Below are positions 53,010 through 62,865 of a DNA stretch of 64,000 nt, one piece after another. Source of the stretch: Chloroflexota bacterium (GTDB lineage: Bacteria; Chloroflexota; Anaerolineae; Anaerolineales; Anaerolineaceae). How positions within the stretch are numbered: the first letter of the stretch is position 1; every line of letters begins with the position of its first letter. Under the pieces are notes generated by a model, which was given only the letters and a program-made list of their open reading frames with translations, was not told the origin of the DNA and did no database searches. Location: assembly GCA_021779955.1 (NCBI GenBank), contig JAJXZS010000048.1:1-64000 (forward strand). Direction: 5' to 3'. Position numbers and translations under genes: made by a program.

Positions 53010-53984
53010 TTAGGGAGCAGTCGGCGGAAGAGGCGGGATTCCAGCCATTTGAACTTTCCTGGTTTTGCGGGTGATCGCGCGAATGATGAAGTAGGCAGGG
53101 ACACCGATGAGCACCAGGAGCGGCAGAACATAGATACCAAACCAGATCAAGACTGTTCCAAGGCCCTTCAATGTGTCGACCAGGGATTGGAGAGCATCGG
53201 CCGCGATCCCTTTGGGCTCCCATCCGGCGACTGTGATGGGAGCAATCGTCTCCTTGGCCTGAAGGGTGACATTGATCAGCGATTTTGCAGTTGCCTGATC
53301 ATAATACTGAATTTGACCTTTCAGAACCTCGATCTGCTGCTCGATATCCTTCTTTTGGTTATAGATGGCAAGCACATCTTCGGTTTTTGTTGCGTTTTTG
53401 TAAAAGGAAGCGAGTTCTACTTGAGCTTCTTCCAGGTTCTTTAGCCGCGATTTCAGGTCGGTGTAGGTTTGAGTGATGTCCTGGCCGGTGACGTTTTCGG
53501 TGATCACGTATTTCGTCGTGTCGCCGGTCAGTGCTTTGATCTGGTCAAGCGCATCGTTCAGTTTGTCTGCAGGAACACGGATCGATACGTAAGCCACTGG
53601 GACTTCCACTCCCTGGCCGGTTTGGGTTTTGTACAAATTTGTGCTGACGACCAGTCCGCCCATGTTTGCGGCGAGTTTCTGAATGTCGGCCATCGATTTG
53701 GTGGGATCGTCGACGGCGATCTCGAGATCAGCGTTGTAGACGATCATCTGCAGCTCAGGCTGCGCGGGGGAAGCAACATAGTTTGCCGATCCAGCAGCGG
53801 TTTGACCGGTTACTGCTCCGAGAGGCGCTTCTGGCTGCATCTCTGCAGAAGATCTGGACTGATCGGCACCCTTTGAGTTGAAGTATTCCAGGGCTGGCGC
53901 AACCGTTGGTGCGGCCTGGGCACAGGCGGCCAGAACTAATACGAGCAAGGCAATAGAAGCAACTACTCGAAATGCTTTCATCAT
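53010..53984 (-). CDS. DUF4349 membrane-anchored lipoprotein
   Basis: This 324-residue protein has lipobox LAAC (Cys about residue 21). The DUF4349 body has MIVYNADLEIAVDDP, VSIRVPADKLNDALDQIK and a coiled-coil stretch (LKSRLKNLEEAQVELASFY, KKDIEQQIEVLKGQIQYY). A C-terminal membrane helix (VLIWFGIYVLPLLVLIGV) and a short basic/Pro tail follow. Both ends may anchor it in the membrane. The function of the family is not established. Confidence 0.88.
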   Translation of the reverse strand: MMKAFRVVASIALLVLVLAACAQAAPTVAPALEYFNSKGADQSRSSAEMQPEAPLGAVTGQTAAGSANYVASPAQPELQMIVYNADLEIAVDDPTKSMADIQKLAANMGGLVVSTNLYKTQTGQGVEVPVAYVSIRVPADKLNDALDQIKALTGDTTKYVITENVTGQDITQTYTDLKSRLKNLEEAQVELASFYKNATKTEDVLAIYNQKKDIEQQIEVLKGQIQYYDQATAKSLINVTLQAKETIAPITVAGWEPKGIAADALQSLVDTLKGLGTVLIWFGIYVLPLLVLIGVPAYFIIRAITRKTRKVQMAGIPPLPPTAP

Positions 53985-54046
53985 TTTCTCCTCATTTACA
54001 TTAGGCGGTCAATGCCAAGACGAACGCGGCAGTGTAAAAGTTCCCC

Positions 54047-54781
54047 CTACCAACCTTCTGCAAGGCGATGAGCGTGCTTTTCGGGGAGTCCTGCAGCGAT
54101 GATCCGATTTTGGACTGAGGCAATATCGTATTCGATGCGGCGGATGCGCCATGTCATGTTCTCCGGGTCGAGAATCGCAAAAGATGCTTTCGGATTATGA
54201 TCGCGCGGCTGGCCGACAGAACCCGGATTCAAGATCTTGCGTCCTGTCAATTTGACCTGATCCGTCGATTTCACCAGTTCTCGCTTGACCTGTTTCGAGG
54301 TTTCGTCTTCGGTAAACGCAAGCGGCAAGTGGGTGTGGCCCACGAGAGCGAATGGCGTTTCAAAATAAGAGAAGTTGAGCAAGGCGGTGTATGGATCGAG
54401 AACATATTCCCAAATGGGGCTGCGCGGGCTGGCATGGACAAGCGTAAAGACCGAAGACCCGCGCCTTTCCGGCAATGATTTGAGATATTCGAAATTAGCA
54501 GGCTTCAATACCGATTTGGTCCAGTGGATGGAAAGGGAAGCGTCATGGTTGAACTTTTCCAGATCAAGGGCATCGATCACTGCTGCATCGTGGTTGCCCA
54601 TGAGGCAGGTGAGATTGGGTAAAGCTTGAATTCGCTCGACGCATTCGTTTGGATCAGGGCCGTATCCAACAAGGTCTCCCAGGCACCAAACCGCATCCAC
54701 CATGGCATTTGCAGCAATCACTGCCTCGAGGGCAGTGATATTTGCATGGATATCTGAAATTACTAGAATACGCATCGGCAT
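54047..54781 (-). CDS. Metallophosphoesterase, YfcE/MJ0936-type
   Basis: This 244-residue calcineurin-like phosphoesterase has RILVISDIHANITALEAV (DxH), WCLGDLVGYGPDPN (GDxVGYG), LMGNHDAAV (GNHD), LVHASP and VGHTHLPLAF (GHTH), then LNPGSVGQPRD. It is probably a cytoplasmic phosphodiesterase of unknown substrate. ATGs at 54781 and 54775 are both possible. Confidence 0.9.
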   Translation of the reverse strand: MPMRILVISDIHANITALEAVIAANAMVDAVWCLGDLVGYGPDPNECVERIQALPNLTCLMGNHDAAVIDALDLEKFNHDASLSIHWTKSVLKPANFEYLKSLPERRGSSVFTLVHASPRSPIWEYVLDPYTALLNFSYFETPFALVGHTHLPLAFTEDETSKQVKRELVKSTDQVKLTGRKILNPGSVGQPRDHNPKASFAILDPENMTWRIRRIEYDIASVQNRIIAAGLPEKHAHRLAEGW

Positions 54782-54855
54782 CTCATCAGGGATAAATAGA
54801 TTAGGAATGATTGTACATGAACCTGCGAAATATGGATACGGATTTTAAGATTCAA

Positions 54856-56724
54856 TTAGCGTATGGCTTCGATAATCTCCGCAGCATAATCGTAACGGTG
54901 AAACGCAGGCATCAAATAAACTCCCTGAACCAGAGGTCGTATTTGTTCGATGAGATCCACAGTCGCCGCAATACCTGTCTGAGCCCCTTTTTCGCCGCTT
55001 GTCCGCATCCGCTCTATGGTTTGATTTGGGATGACGATTCCCGGCACTTCTTGTTGCAGGAAGTTGGCATGCCGGACACTTGCGAGCGGCAAAAGACCCA
55101 CAAGCAGCGGGATCTGGAGTTTTCCAAATTCACTTTCATATGTTTCCAGGAAACGAGAAACCAGGCGGGCATCATAGATGGGCTGGGTAAGGATGAAATC
55201 AGAGCCTGCCGATAGTTTTCTGCGCAATTTCTTGATTTCATCAACAAGATCAGCAGGATTCAGGTTCAATGCACATCCAGCGAAGAAACTGGTTGGCTGG
55301 CCGATATCGGAACCTGCATGGTCTACACCGGCGTTGAACCCCTGCTTGATAAGTTTGATCAACCCCGAGGGCACCAGATCGAAATTATTGTTTGCTGCCG
55401 GGTAATCGCCGATCTCGGTGGGATCACCCATGACGACAAACACGTTGCGTACATCCAGGGCATGGGCAGCCAACAGGTCGCCCTGCACCCGCAGCAGGTT
55501 GCGTCCACGGGTTGGAAAATGCAGCACCGTTTCGATTCCCACTTTGCTCTGGATCAAGCTGCAGACCGCCCAGGGGCTCATGCGCATGCGCGCCATGGGG
55601 CTGTCTGCCACATCGATCACGTCGGCTCCTGCTTCAGCCAGCAAGCTGGCTCCGGCCAGGAGCTTATGTGTCGAAAGGCCTCGCGGTGGATCCATTTCTA
55701 CAGCAATAACGAAATTGCCATTTTTGAGTTTCTCAGCGAGCCGTGTCGGTGATTGGGCTGTGGATTCGTTCGAATCGCCATTCACATCGATGCTTTCAAA
55801 TACGATTTCGTTTACTTCGATTTGCGGATTGTCTTCGACGGCTTTAGCCATTGCTGCAATGTGCGCAGGTGTAGTACCGCAACATCCGCCCAGAACACAG
55901 GCGCCTTCATGCAAGAACGATAACGCATACTCCCCAAAGTACCCCGCGCCTGCAGGATACATGATCCTTCCTTCCACTTGATGTGGCCAACCGGCGTTTG
56001 GCATAACCGAGTAACGCGCGTCGGGGACTCTTTCCCTCATCGACTTGAGAAGGTTCAGGATCTGGTTCGGTCCGCCGGAGCAATTGATGCCAATCACATC
56101 TGCCCCGGCATCCTTGAGCTTCCTGGCAACCTTTGCCGGAGGATCACCCAGCAGGGTCAAATTATCCCGGGTAAATGTCATCGATGCCAGGACAGGCAGG
56201 TTTGGAGCGACTTCCCGGGCAGCCTTCACGGCTTCCACCGCTTCATACAAATCTGCCATGGTCTCGATCAGAATGAGGTCGACGTTGGCGGATGCCAATG
56301 CCGCGATTTGCTCGGCAAAGGCGGCGCGAGCCTGTTCGAGTTGAACGCGTCCAAAAGGAGCGATCCGTACGCCGAGGGGTCCAACGTCACCGGCGATCAA
56401 AACGTCTTTACCGCTTTGTTCGACAGCTTTGCGGGCAATCTCGACCCCGGCGGTGTTGATTTGTTTTAGTTTGTCTGCCAACCCATGTTGGGTCAATTTG
56501 AAGCGGTTGGCGCCAAAGGTGTTGGTCTGGATCATATTGGAGCCTGCGGCAATATACTCAAGGTGAATTTGCGCCACAAGCTCGGCATTTTCAAGATTCA
56601 GAGCATCAAAACAAACATCAGGATTTGCTCCGCGGCTGTACAGCATCGTACCCATCGCGCCATCCGAAATGATCGGCTGGTGATTGGAAATCTTATCGAT
56701 AAACTTACCCCTAATCTCGCTCAT
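54856..56724 (-). CDS. Homocysteine S-methyltransferase/methylenetetrahydrofolate reductase fusion
   Basis: I place the start at ATG 56724 (622 residues); a TTG at 56733 is possible. The N-terminal homocysteine methyltransferase has DGAMGTMLYSRG, INCSGGP and the zinc motif GGCCGTTPAH (about residue 278). The C-terminal MTHFR barrel follows from FVIAVEMDPPRGLST, with VVMGDPTE and FILTQPIYD. This is the YitJ-type bifunctional form: it reduces methylene-THF to methyl-THF and can methylate homocysteine. It lies 10 bp after metH, under the same SAM riboswitch. Confidence 0.93.
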   Translation of the reverse strand: MSEIRGKFIDKISNHQPIISDGAMGTMLYSRGANPDVCFDALNLENAELVAQIHLEYIAAGSNMIQTNTFGANRFKLTQHGLADKLKQINTAGVEIARKAVEQSGKDVLIAGDVGPLGVRIAPFGRVQLEQARAAFAEQIAALASANVDLILIETMADLYEAVEAVKAAREVAPNLPVLASMTFTRDNLTLLGDPPAKVARKLKDAGADVIGINCSGGPNQILNLLKSMRERVPDARYSVMPNAGWPHQVEGRIMYPAGAGYFGEYALSFLHEGACVLGGCCGTTPAHIAAMAKAVEDNPQIEVNEIVFESIDVNGDSNESTAQSPTRLAEKLKNGNFVIAVEMDPPRGLSTHKLLAGASLLAEAGADVIDVADSPMARMRMSPWAVCSLIQSKVGIETVLHFPTRGRNLLRVQGDLLAAHALDVRNVFVVMGDPTEIGDYPAANNNFDLVPSGLIKLIKQGFNAGVDHAGSDIGQPTSFFAGCALNLNPADLVDEIKKLRRKLSAGSDFILTQPIYDARLVSRFLETYESEFGKLQIPLLVGLLPLASVRHANFLQQEVPGIVIPNQTIERMRTSGEKGAQTGIAATVDLIEQIRPLVQGVYLMPAFHRYDYAAEIIEAIR

Positions 56725-56734
56725 TTGCCTCAAC

Positions 56735-59700
56735 CTAGTCTTTCATCAACTGATCCAAACGTGATTCACCAATATTGAAGTATTTCGCCTGTGGGTGGTG
56801 CAGGATGATTGCCGCTGTCGATTGTTCAGGTACCAGCTGATATGCTGCAGTCAGAGACATGCCCAATTCTTTCGAAGCAGGCAGAAGCTCGAAGACTTTG
56901 GCATGGTCCGAAACGTCTGGAATGGCAGGATAGCCCCAAGAGTAGCGCTTGCCCTGGTTTACAGGCAGCCCGAGCTCGTGGCGGACATAGCGGTGCAAAT
57001 ATTCTGCAGTGGCTTCTGCAGTTTGGACGGCCAAACCATGCGTGAAGTAAGCCTCAGAATAATTTCCTTCAGTCTGAAGGCGGTCGAAGCGTTCTGTGGC
57101 GTCCTTACCAACGGTGACCACCTGGAACCCGACCACATCCATGATTCCCGTATCCCGGCCGGCAAAATAATCCGCCAGGCAAAGTCCATCTCCGCCATCC
57201 TGCCTGGGGAAGCTGAAACGAACTAGTTCTTCGGGCTTGTTGCTTTCCACTGATTCCAGCGTGTAGACGAGCAGGTCTTCATTAACAGACTGGGCAGGCC
57301 AGAATCCGTAGATACCCTGAGGCTTCAGCCAGGCTTCCGTCAGCGCTGACTTTTGCATACTGGCAAGTCTCTCTTCGTATTCCTGCCGCAGCATTTCCCA
57401 TTCTTCGCCGTGCCTGTTCTTGGCTCCCCACGAGAGGCGGAATAATTCGTTCTTCGCCAAATGCTGGAAGACAATTTCGAGCGGTATTTGTTTTACGACA
57501 TGGGCGCCCCACGATGGTGGATGTGGAATCTTTACCGCTGGTTCAACAGCCGAGCTGTGCGAAGCGGCATGAGCTGCCCTGGGTGTCACATCCTCTAATT
57601 CGGCAATCGATTCCTGGTGGATCTTCGAAACCAGATCTCTGCGAGTTTCTGGAACAACCAGAGCATCCATCGTTGAGAGCCCCTCGAAAGCATCCTTACA
57701 ATAGAACACGCCCGGCTCATAGGTCGATCCATCTTCGGTTTGCAGGATACGCCGTCCGAATTTGCGGTTGATGGCTGCTCCACCGATCAAAACCGGTATC
57801 TTGAGTCCACGCCGCTGTAATTCGTTGACAATCAAGGGCATTTGCTTGCTCGTACTGACCAGCAAAGCGCTCAACCCTATCGCATCCGCCTTGGCTTCCA
57901 CCGCCTTGGAGATGATGATGTCTGCAGGAACTTGTTTACCCAGGTCGATGACTTTATATCCATTATTGGACAGGATTGTTTTTACCAGGTTCTTGCCAAT
58001 ATCGTGCACGTCGCCATACACCGTCGCCAAAACGAGGATTCCTTTGCTCGTTCCCTCCTTACGGTCGAGATATGTTTCCAAGTGCGATACGGCTTTTTTC
58101 ATCACTTCAGCCGATTGGAGTACAAATGGCAGGATCAATTCTCCCGAGCCGAACTTATCGCCGACTTCCTTCATTGCAGGCAGCAGCACGTGATTAAGGA
58201 CTTCGACTGCTCTTTGATCCTTCGAGATCGAGGAATCACCCTCGTCGACAAGATGATCGATGTCCGATTCGATTTCATCTTTGTATCGGTGGACGACCTT
58301 CCAGTGCAGGCGCTCGGCAACGGTCATTTTCTGTAATGCTTCCTGCTGCTGATCTTTCCTGGCTTCTCCCGGGCCTGCTGCCTGGAAGTATTCGATCACT
58401 TTTTGAAGCGCATCTGGTCGCCGATTGAAAACGAGATCTTCCGTCAGATCGCGTTGCTCCTGGGATATCTCAGGGTATGGGGTAATAGTCGCAGGATTGA
58501 CGATTGCCATATCCAGCCCGGCCTGTACTGCGTGATGGAGCATCACCGAGTTGATGACCGCCCTCGCGTTTGGCTGCAAGCCGAAGGAAACATTGCTCAC
58601 TCCCAATGATGTGAGCACGCCTGGCAATGCTGATTTGATCAGGGTGATCCCTTTGAGCGTTTCGATGGCAGATTGGTTGAACTCGGGATCGCCGGTGGCC
58701 AGGGTGAAGGTGAGCGCATCGAAGACCAGGTCTTGCGGACGAAGCCCGTACTCATCGACAGCAATATCGTAGATTTTGCGGGCAACCTCAAGCTTGCGTT
58801 CAGCAGTCTTCGCCATGCCTTGCTCATCAATCGTCAGGCAGATGACCGCGGCGTTGTACTTTTTCGACAGTGTGAAAATGCGATCTGCCTTTGTTCTTCC
58901 GCCTTCGAGATGGGTTGAATTAATCAAACAGCGACCTGGAGCGGTCTTGAGCGCGGCTTCGAGCACGTCCGGTTCGGTGGTGTCAATGACCAGTGGAAGG
59001 CGAATGCTCGGCGAGATGGTTTTGACCAGGCGGACCATGGTCTCTGCTTCATTGCCGCGTTCGGTGAGTGCCACGCACAGGTCCAACCCATGAGCGCCGC
59101 TCTCCACCTGCTGTTGAGCCAGGGTGAGGATGCTGTCAAAATCGTCTGCCAATACCATCTTCTTGAAGTTACGGCTGCCCTGAGTGTTCAATCGTTCTGC
59201 GATGAAAAATGGAGCGGGTTCCTGCGTCATGGGCTGTGCAGTCAGGGACGATGCGAGCTTCGGCATCGAGGGGATTTCGTGCAAAATGGGCCGCATCCCC
59301 TTGATGCGATCTACCAACGTCTTGAGATGCTCCGGCGTCGTGCCGCAACAGCCTCCAAGCACACGAACTCCAAACTTCTCTGCATATTCCTGCAATGCTA
59401 CGGCAAATGGTTCGGGCTCCAGGGGATAGACAGCCTGACCATCGACGTTCAAAGGCAATCCGGCATTCGGGATGCATGAAACAGGCAGGGAAGTATTCTC
59501 GCTCAAATACCTCAACGGCTCGCGCATGAAATCCGGGCCGGTTGAGCAATTCATGCCGATCACATCGATGGGTAATTCTTCGAGTATGGCCAGGATGGCA
59601 GAGATATCGGTACCGAGCAGCATCCGCCCGGTTGTGTCCAGGGTCACCTGCGCCTGGATGGGGAGGTAGATTCCCGTTTCCTCGTAGGCTTCCTGTATTC

Positions 59701-60250
59701 CCTGGATCACGGCTTTGACTTCGAGAATATCCTGTGAGGTCTCGATAAGCAAAAGGTCGACTCCGCCTTCGATCAGACCGCGGGCCTGTTCCTTGAAAAC
59801 ATTCTTCAGATCATCAAAGGAGACGTTTGACAGTTCTGGATCGCTCATCGAGGGCAATTTGCCCGAAGGTCCCATCGAACCTGCAACGAAACGCGGATGG
59901 TCGGGAGAGCCATATTCATCTGCTAGCCGGCGCGCAAGAGCCGCGGCGGCATGATTCATTTCCATAACCCGGCCGGCCAGCCCGTACTCCGCCATGGTGA
60001 TCCGATTTGCCCGAAAAGTACAAGTTTCGATCACGTCTACACCGGCGTCCAGGAATGACCTGTGAACCTTTTCCACTGCCGCCGGGTAGCTGATGACTAA
60101 ATAATCGTTACAACCGACGTACTTTTCTCCGCCGAATTCCCTGGCAGTCAGGTTCTGCTTTTGAAGATTCGTCCCCATGGCGCCATCGAAAATCAGGATC
60201 CTGCGATCGAGTTCATCTAGATATTTCCGGTTCGTATATTTTCGGTTCAC
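56735..60250 (-). CDS. metH: Cobalamin-dependent methionine synthase
   Basis: The enzyme moves methyl from methyl-THF via cob(I)alamin to homocysteine. I place the start at GTG 60250 (1171 residues), with GAGGAG upstream; an in-frame ATG at 60328 lies inside the riboswitch/terminator and cannot be right. Domain order: homocysteine domain with GGCCGTTPEH (about 300), pterin domain (ERLNTQGSRNFKKM onward), B12 domain with DVHDIGKN (about 745) and SAM-reactivation domain with YSWGYPAIPD (about 1100). All four are intact. Confidence 0.96.
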   Translation of the reverse strand: MNRKYTNRKYLDELDRRILIFDGAMGTNLQKQNLTAREFGGEKYVGCNDYLVISYPAAVEKVHRSFLDAGVDVIETCTFRANRITMAEYGLAGRVMEMNHAAAALARRLADEYGSPDHPRFVAGSMGPSGKLPSMSDPELSNVSFDDLKNVFKEQARGLIEGGVDLLLIETSQDILEVKAVIQGIQEAYEETGIYLPIQAQVTLDTTGRMLLGTDISAILAILEELPIDVIGMNCSTGPDFMREPLRYLSENTSLPVSCIPNAGLPLNVDGQAVYPLEPEPFAVALQEYAEKFGVRVLGGCCGTTPEHLKTLVDRIKGMRPILHEIPSMPKLASSLTAQPMTQEPAPFFIAERLNTQGSRNFKKMVLADDFDSILTLAQQQVESGAHGLDLCVALTERGNEAETMVRLVKTISPSIRLPLVIDTTEPDVLEAALKTAPGRCLINSTHLEGGRTKADRIFTLSKKYNAAVICLTIDEQGMAKTAERKLEVARKIYDIAVDEYGLRPQDLVFDALTFTLATGDPEFNQSAIETLKGITLIKSALPGVLTSLGVSNVSFGLQPNARAVINSVMLHHAVQAGLDMAIVNPATITPYPEISQEQRDLTEDLVFNRRPDALQKVIEYFQAAGPGEARKDQQQEALQKMTVAERLHWKVVHRYKDEIESDIDHLVDEGDSSISKDQRAVEVLNHVLLPAMKEVGDKFGSGELILPFVLQSAEVMKKAVSHLETYLDRKEGTSKGILVLATVYGDVHDIGKNLVKTILSNNGYKVIDLGKQVPADIIISKAVEAKADAIGLSALLVSTSKQMPLIVNELQRRGLKIPVLIGGAAINRKFGRRILQTEDGSTYEPGVFYCKDAFEGLSTMDALVVPETRRDLVSKIHQESIAELEDVTPRAAHAASHSSAVEPAVKIPHPPSWGAHVVKQIPLEIVFQHLAKNELFRLSWGAKNRHGEEWEMLRQEYEERLASMQKSALTEAWLKPQGIYGFWPAQSVNEDLLVYTLESVESNKPEELVRFSFPRQDGGDGLCLADYFAGRDTGIMDVVGFQVVTVGKDATERFDRLQTEGNYSEAYFTHGLAVQTAEATAEYLHRYVRHELGLPVNQGKRYSWGYPAIPDVSDHAKVFELLPASKELGMSLTAAYQLVPEQSTAAIILHHPQAKYFNIGESRLDQLMKD

Positions 60251-60280
60251 CTGAATCTCCTCAATTAGATCGCCTGTTAT

Positions 60281-60306
60281 AAAAAAACCTCTCCAGGAAA
60301 GAGAGG
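60281..60306 (-). terminator. Riboswitch-linked intrinsic terminator before metH
   Basis: The minus strand reads CCTCTC, loop, GAGAGG, then TTTTTTT. It sits between the SAM aptamer and the metH start, giving SAM-dependent premature termination. Confidence 0.88.
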
Positions 60307-60323
60307 CATAAAATGCTGTTTCT

Positions 60324-60439
60324 CTCATCTTCCAGATCGACCTTATAAAGCGTTTTACTCAAGGTCGCTGCCGGATTTGGCACCTGACTTTCGGTTGCCG
60401 AGGCTTCACAGGGCCGGTCCCTCCGCCTCTCTGGATGAG
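60324..60439 (-). promoter_or_regulatory. SAM-I (S-box) riboswitch
   Basis: The minus strand shows P1 CTCATC (60434-60439) pairing with GATGAG (60324-60329), and the S-box core AGAGAGGCGGAGGGACCGGC, then GCCTCGGCAACC and AGGTGCCAAATCC. High SAM should favour the downstream terminator and switch off metH and the MTHFR fusion. Confidence 0.95.
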
Positions 60440-60545
60440 CGGGTAGGCATTTCGCCTCCCAAGATTCTAAAAATTCTACCACGGAAAGGAGTGCTTTTCA
60501 AATATCGCTATCCATATTTCAACTGCAAAACAAGAGGATTATTGC

Positions 60546-60574
60546 TTGATGGAAACGCATGCCTGTAGTAGTAT
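60546..60574 (+). promoter_or_regulatory. Promoter for lipoprotein gene 60605
   Basis: TTGATG, a 17-base spacer, TAGTAT, ending 30 bases before the GTG start. Moderate match. Confidence 0.5.
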
Positions 60575-60604
60575 CAACTCATACTTTAGCCAATGGAGGA
60601 AGAT

Positions 60605-61051
60605 GTGAAGGCAAAGGTGCTTATCGGATTATTGGTAATGATCATCGTTGGAGCACTCGGTTTGTCTGCCTGCGGAAAGTCTGACGAGCAAAAAGCTCTC
60701 GATGCAGTTCAAGCTTATGCGGATGCGATGAACAAAGAAGATGCAACTGCTGTCCGCGCTTCGATGCACCGGGACAACCCGAGCTACTTTTATATCATGC
60801 AGCAGCTGCCCGGGTATTTTAGTCTATACAATGTGAAAGTATCCTTCGATGAGATGAAGTACGTGGGCGTCACTGATGGCGTGGCAACCGTTGATGTAGT
60901 GATGACGACGGTTAAAACTGACCAATCTGATTTCAAGGATAATCGTATTACTGCACAATTCAAGTTGAAGCAGCAGGATGGCGAATGGAAGGTGCTCGAC
61001 ATTGCCTACGACCCTGCTAAAGATATCGAGTATCTGACGCCTCAGCCCTGA
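60605..61051 (+). CDS. Small lipoprotein, NTF2/SnoaL-like
   Basis: I place the start at GTG 60605 (148 residues) after GGAGGAA. The lipobox is LSAC. The rest, QKALDAVQAYADAMNKEDATAV at first and QDGEWKVLDIAYDP at the end, has the helix-then-sheet pattern of NTF2-like domains. Function is unknown; such domains bind small ligands or partner proteins. Confidence 0.7.
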   Translation: MKAKVLIGLLVMIIVGALGLSACGKSDEQKALDAVQAYADAMNKEDATAVRASMHRDNPSYFYIMQQLPGYFSLYNVKVSFDEMKYVGVTDGVATVDVVMTTVKTDQSDFKDNRITAQFKLKQQDGEWKVLDIAYDPAKDIEYLTPQP

Positions 61052-61073
61052 CATTCATTGGTGGGAGTTTTGC

Positions 61074-61475
61074 ATGGAAAACAAATCGGAATTACCTCCC
61101 TTTAGAACTGTACTGGCCCTCAGCATCAGCCTGGTTGCACTTGCAGTTCTTGGCCTTGTACTCTTGTTTTCCCTCACTCTTCCCACTCTCGGACCACGTT
61201 GGCTTCTCTACTTCTTAGTCACGTTCGCTGCCAGCGGACTGTTCCTGCCCATTGCTTACTTTATTCACAGGCGGTTCCCCAATAACCCGCCTGCAGAGAC
61301 GACAGTACTGGTACGCGAAGCATTGTGGTTTGGCGCTTATTGCGATTTCATGCTCTGGCTTCAGCTCGGAAATGTGCTCAATCTTGCTCTTGCGATCTTC
61401 ATCGCGATGGGTTTTGTCTCTATCGAATTCCTGATTCGCATGCGCGAACATGCCCGGTGGAAGCCTCATGCCTGA
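61074..61475 (+). CDS. Unknown small membrane protein
   Basis: This 133-residue protein has four hydrophobic helices (VLALSISLVALAVLGLVLLF, WLLYFLVTFAASGLFLPIAY, LWFGAYCDFMLWLQLGNVL, LALAIFIAMGFVSIEFLI). No family was recognised. It lies 22 bp after the lipoprotein gene and overlaps the selA start region, so the three may be co-transcribed. Confidence 0.75.
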   Translation: MENKSELPPFRTVLALSISLVALAVLGLVLLFSLTLPTLGPRWLLYFLVTFAASGLFLPIAYFIHRRFPNNPPAETTVLVREALWFGAYCDFMLWLQLGNVLNLALAIFIAMGFVSIEFLIRMREHARWKPHA

Positions 61476-62838
61476 TTCGACGGATTACCGGCGTGTGATC
61501 CCTTCGGTAGACAAAATATTGCGGCAGACTGAAATCACGAGCCTGCAAAGTCAATTCGGGCGCGATCTCACACTTCAAGCCGTGCAATCCGTCCTGTCAG
61601 AATTGCGCCAGTCTCCAGAAGTTGGTGTTACGATCGAACGGGAGAGGATTGCAGAGACCATCAACGCTCTGGTAGCCACACGCCTGGACGAGTGGACTCA
61701 GCCTACCTTACGACCTGTAATCAATGCGACGGGGGTAATCCTGCACACCAACCTGGGGCGTGCCCCTCTCTCGAAAGCAGCAATCGAAGCTGCAAGCGAA
61801 GTGGCGGCGGGGTACAGCAATCTCGAGTTCGATCTCGAATCTGGAAAGCGCGGCAGCCGTACAATCCACGCATCCAGTTTGCTGACTCACCTGACAGGTG
61901 CAGAGGATGCCCTGGTCGTCAACAATAATGCTGCTGCGGTGTTGCTGGTGCTGACTGCACTGGCAAAAAGGAAAAAGGCAGCCATTTCCCGTACTCAACT
62001 GGTTGAAATCGGCGGCGGCTTCAGAATTCCCGAGGTGATGGCTCAATCGGGCGCACATCTGGTCGAGATTGGCACCACAAATCGTGTGCATTTAAGCGAT
62101 TACGCAGAAGCTCTCGATCAGGGTGTTCAGATCGTTTTACGCGCGCACCATTCAAATTTCAGGATTATCGGGTTTACATCTGAACCTGAAATTTCCGAGA
62201 TCATCTCGCTCGCGCATGCAAGAGAGGCTCTCTTTATCGACGATCTCGGTTCCGGGGCAATGCTCGATACAGCCCGCTATGGCCTTGCGCACGAACCCAT
62301 AGTCCAGGAATCGGTGAGCAGTGGTGCGGACCTGGTCTGCTTTTCCGGGGATAAGCTACTGGGTGGACCCCAAGCCGGGATCATCGTGGGCCGTAAGGAG
62401 CTGATCGATAAGATCCGGAAGACGCCTCTTGCGAGGGCAGTACGAGCTGACAAGCTCTGCCTGGCAGCGCTCTCGGCCACATTGCTGCATTATCTGAAGG
62501 ACGAGGCAGAGCAGTACGTACCCATCTGGCAGATGATCTCCCTACCGGCAAAGCTGATCGAGCAAAGGGCAATTAAGCTGCAGAAGGCATTGAGCCAAGG
62601 CGAGGTACTTCCCGCGAGCTCGACGATCGGCGGGGGAAGCCTGCCCGAGGAAACGCTGCCGACATTTATTCTCAGCTTTAAGGCCACCCGGCCTGATGAA
62701 GTAAGCCTGCGACTGCGCAGGGCAGCCACACCGATCATTGCCAGGATCGAGCAAGATCGCATCATCATTGATTTAAGGACCGTTTTGCCAGAACAAGAAG
62801 CATTCCTGGCTGAGGTCTTGGCTCAAGTTCTCGCATAA
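61468..62838 (+). CDS. selA: L-seryl-tRNA(Sec) selenium transferase
   Basis: SelA is a PLP enzyme that turns seryl-tRNA(Sec) into selenocysteinyl-tRNA with selenophosphate. I place the start at ATG 61468 (456 residues; MPDSTDYRRVIPSVDKIL) after GGTGGAAG. Family marks are TLRPVINATGVILHTNLGRA, EFDLESGKRGSR, LVVNNNAAAVLL and the PLP-Lys loop FSGDKLLGGPQAGIIVG. It implies selenocysteine use somewhere in the genome; no selB, selD or tRNA-Sec is in the window. Confidence 0.92.
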   Translation: MPDSTDYRRVIPSVDKILRQTEITSLQSQFGRDLTLQAVQSVLSELRQSPEVGVTIERERIAETINALVATRLDEWTQPTLRPVINATGVILHTNLGRAPLSKAAIEAASEVAAGYSNLEFDLESGKRGSRTIHASSLLTHLTGAEDALVVNNNAAAVLLVLTALAKRKKAAISRTQLVEIGGGFRIPEVMAQSGAHLVEIGTTNRVHLSDYAEALDQGVQIVLRAHHSNFRIIGFTSEPEISEIISLAHAREALFIDDLGSGAMLDTARYGLAHEPIVQESVSSGADLVCFSGDKLLGGPQAGIIVGRKELIDKIRKTPLARAVRADKLCLAALSATLLHYLKDEAEQYVPIWQMISLPAKLIEQRAIKLQKALSQGEVLPASSTIGGGSLPEETLPTFILSFKATRPDEVSLRLRRAATPIIARIEQDRIIIDLRTVLPEQEAFLAEVLAQVLA

Positions 62839-62865
62839 ATCCCGAACCCTAAAGACGAGGTAATC

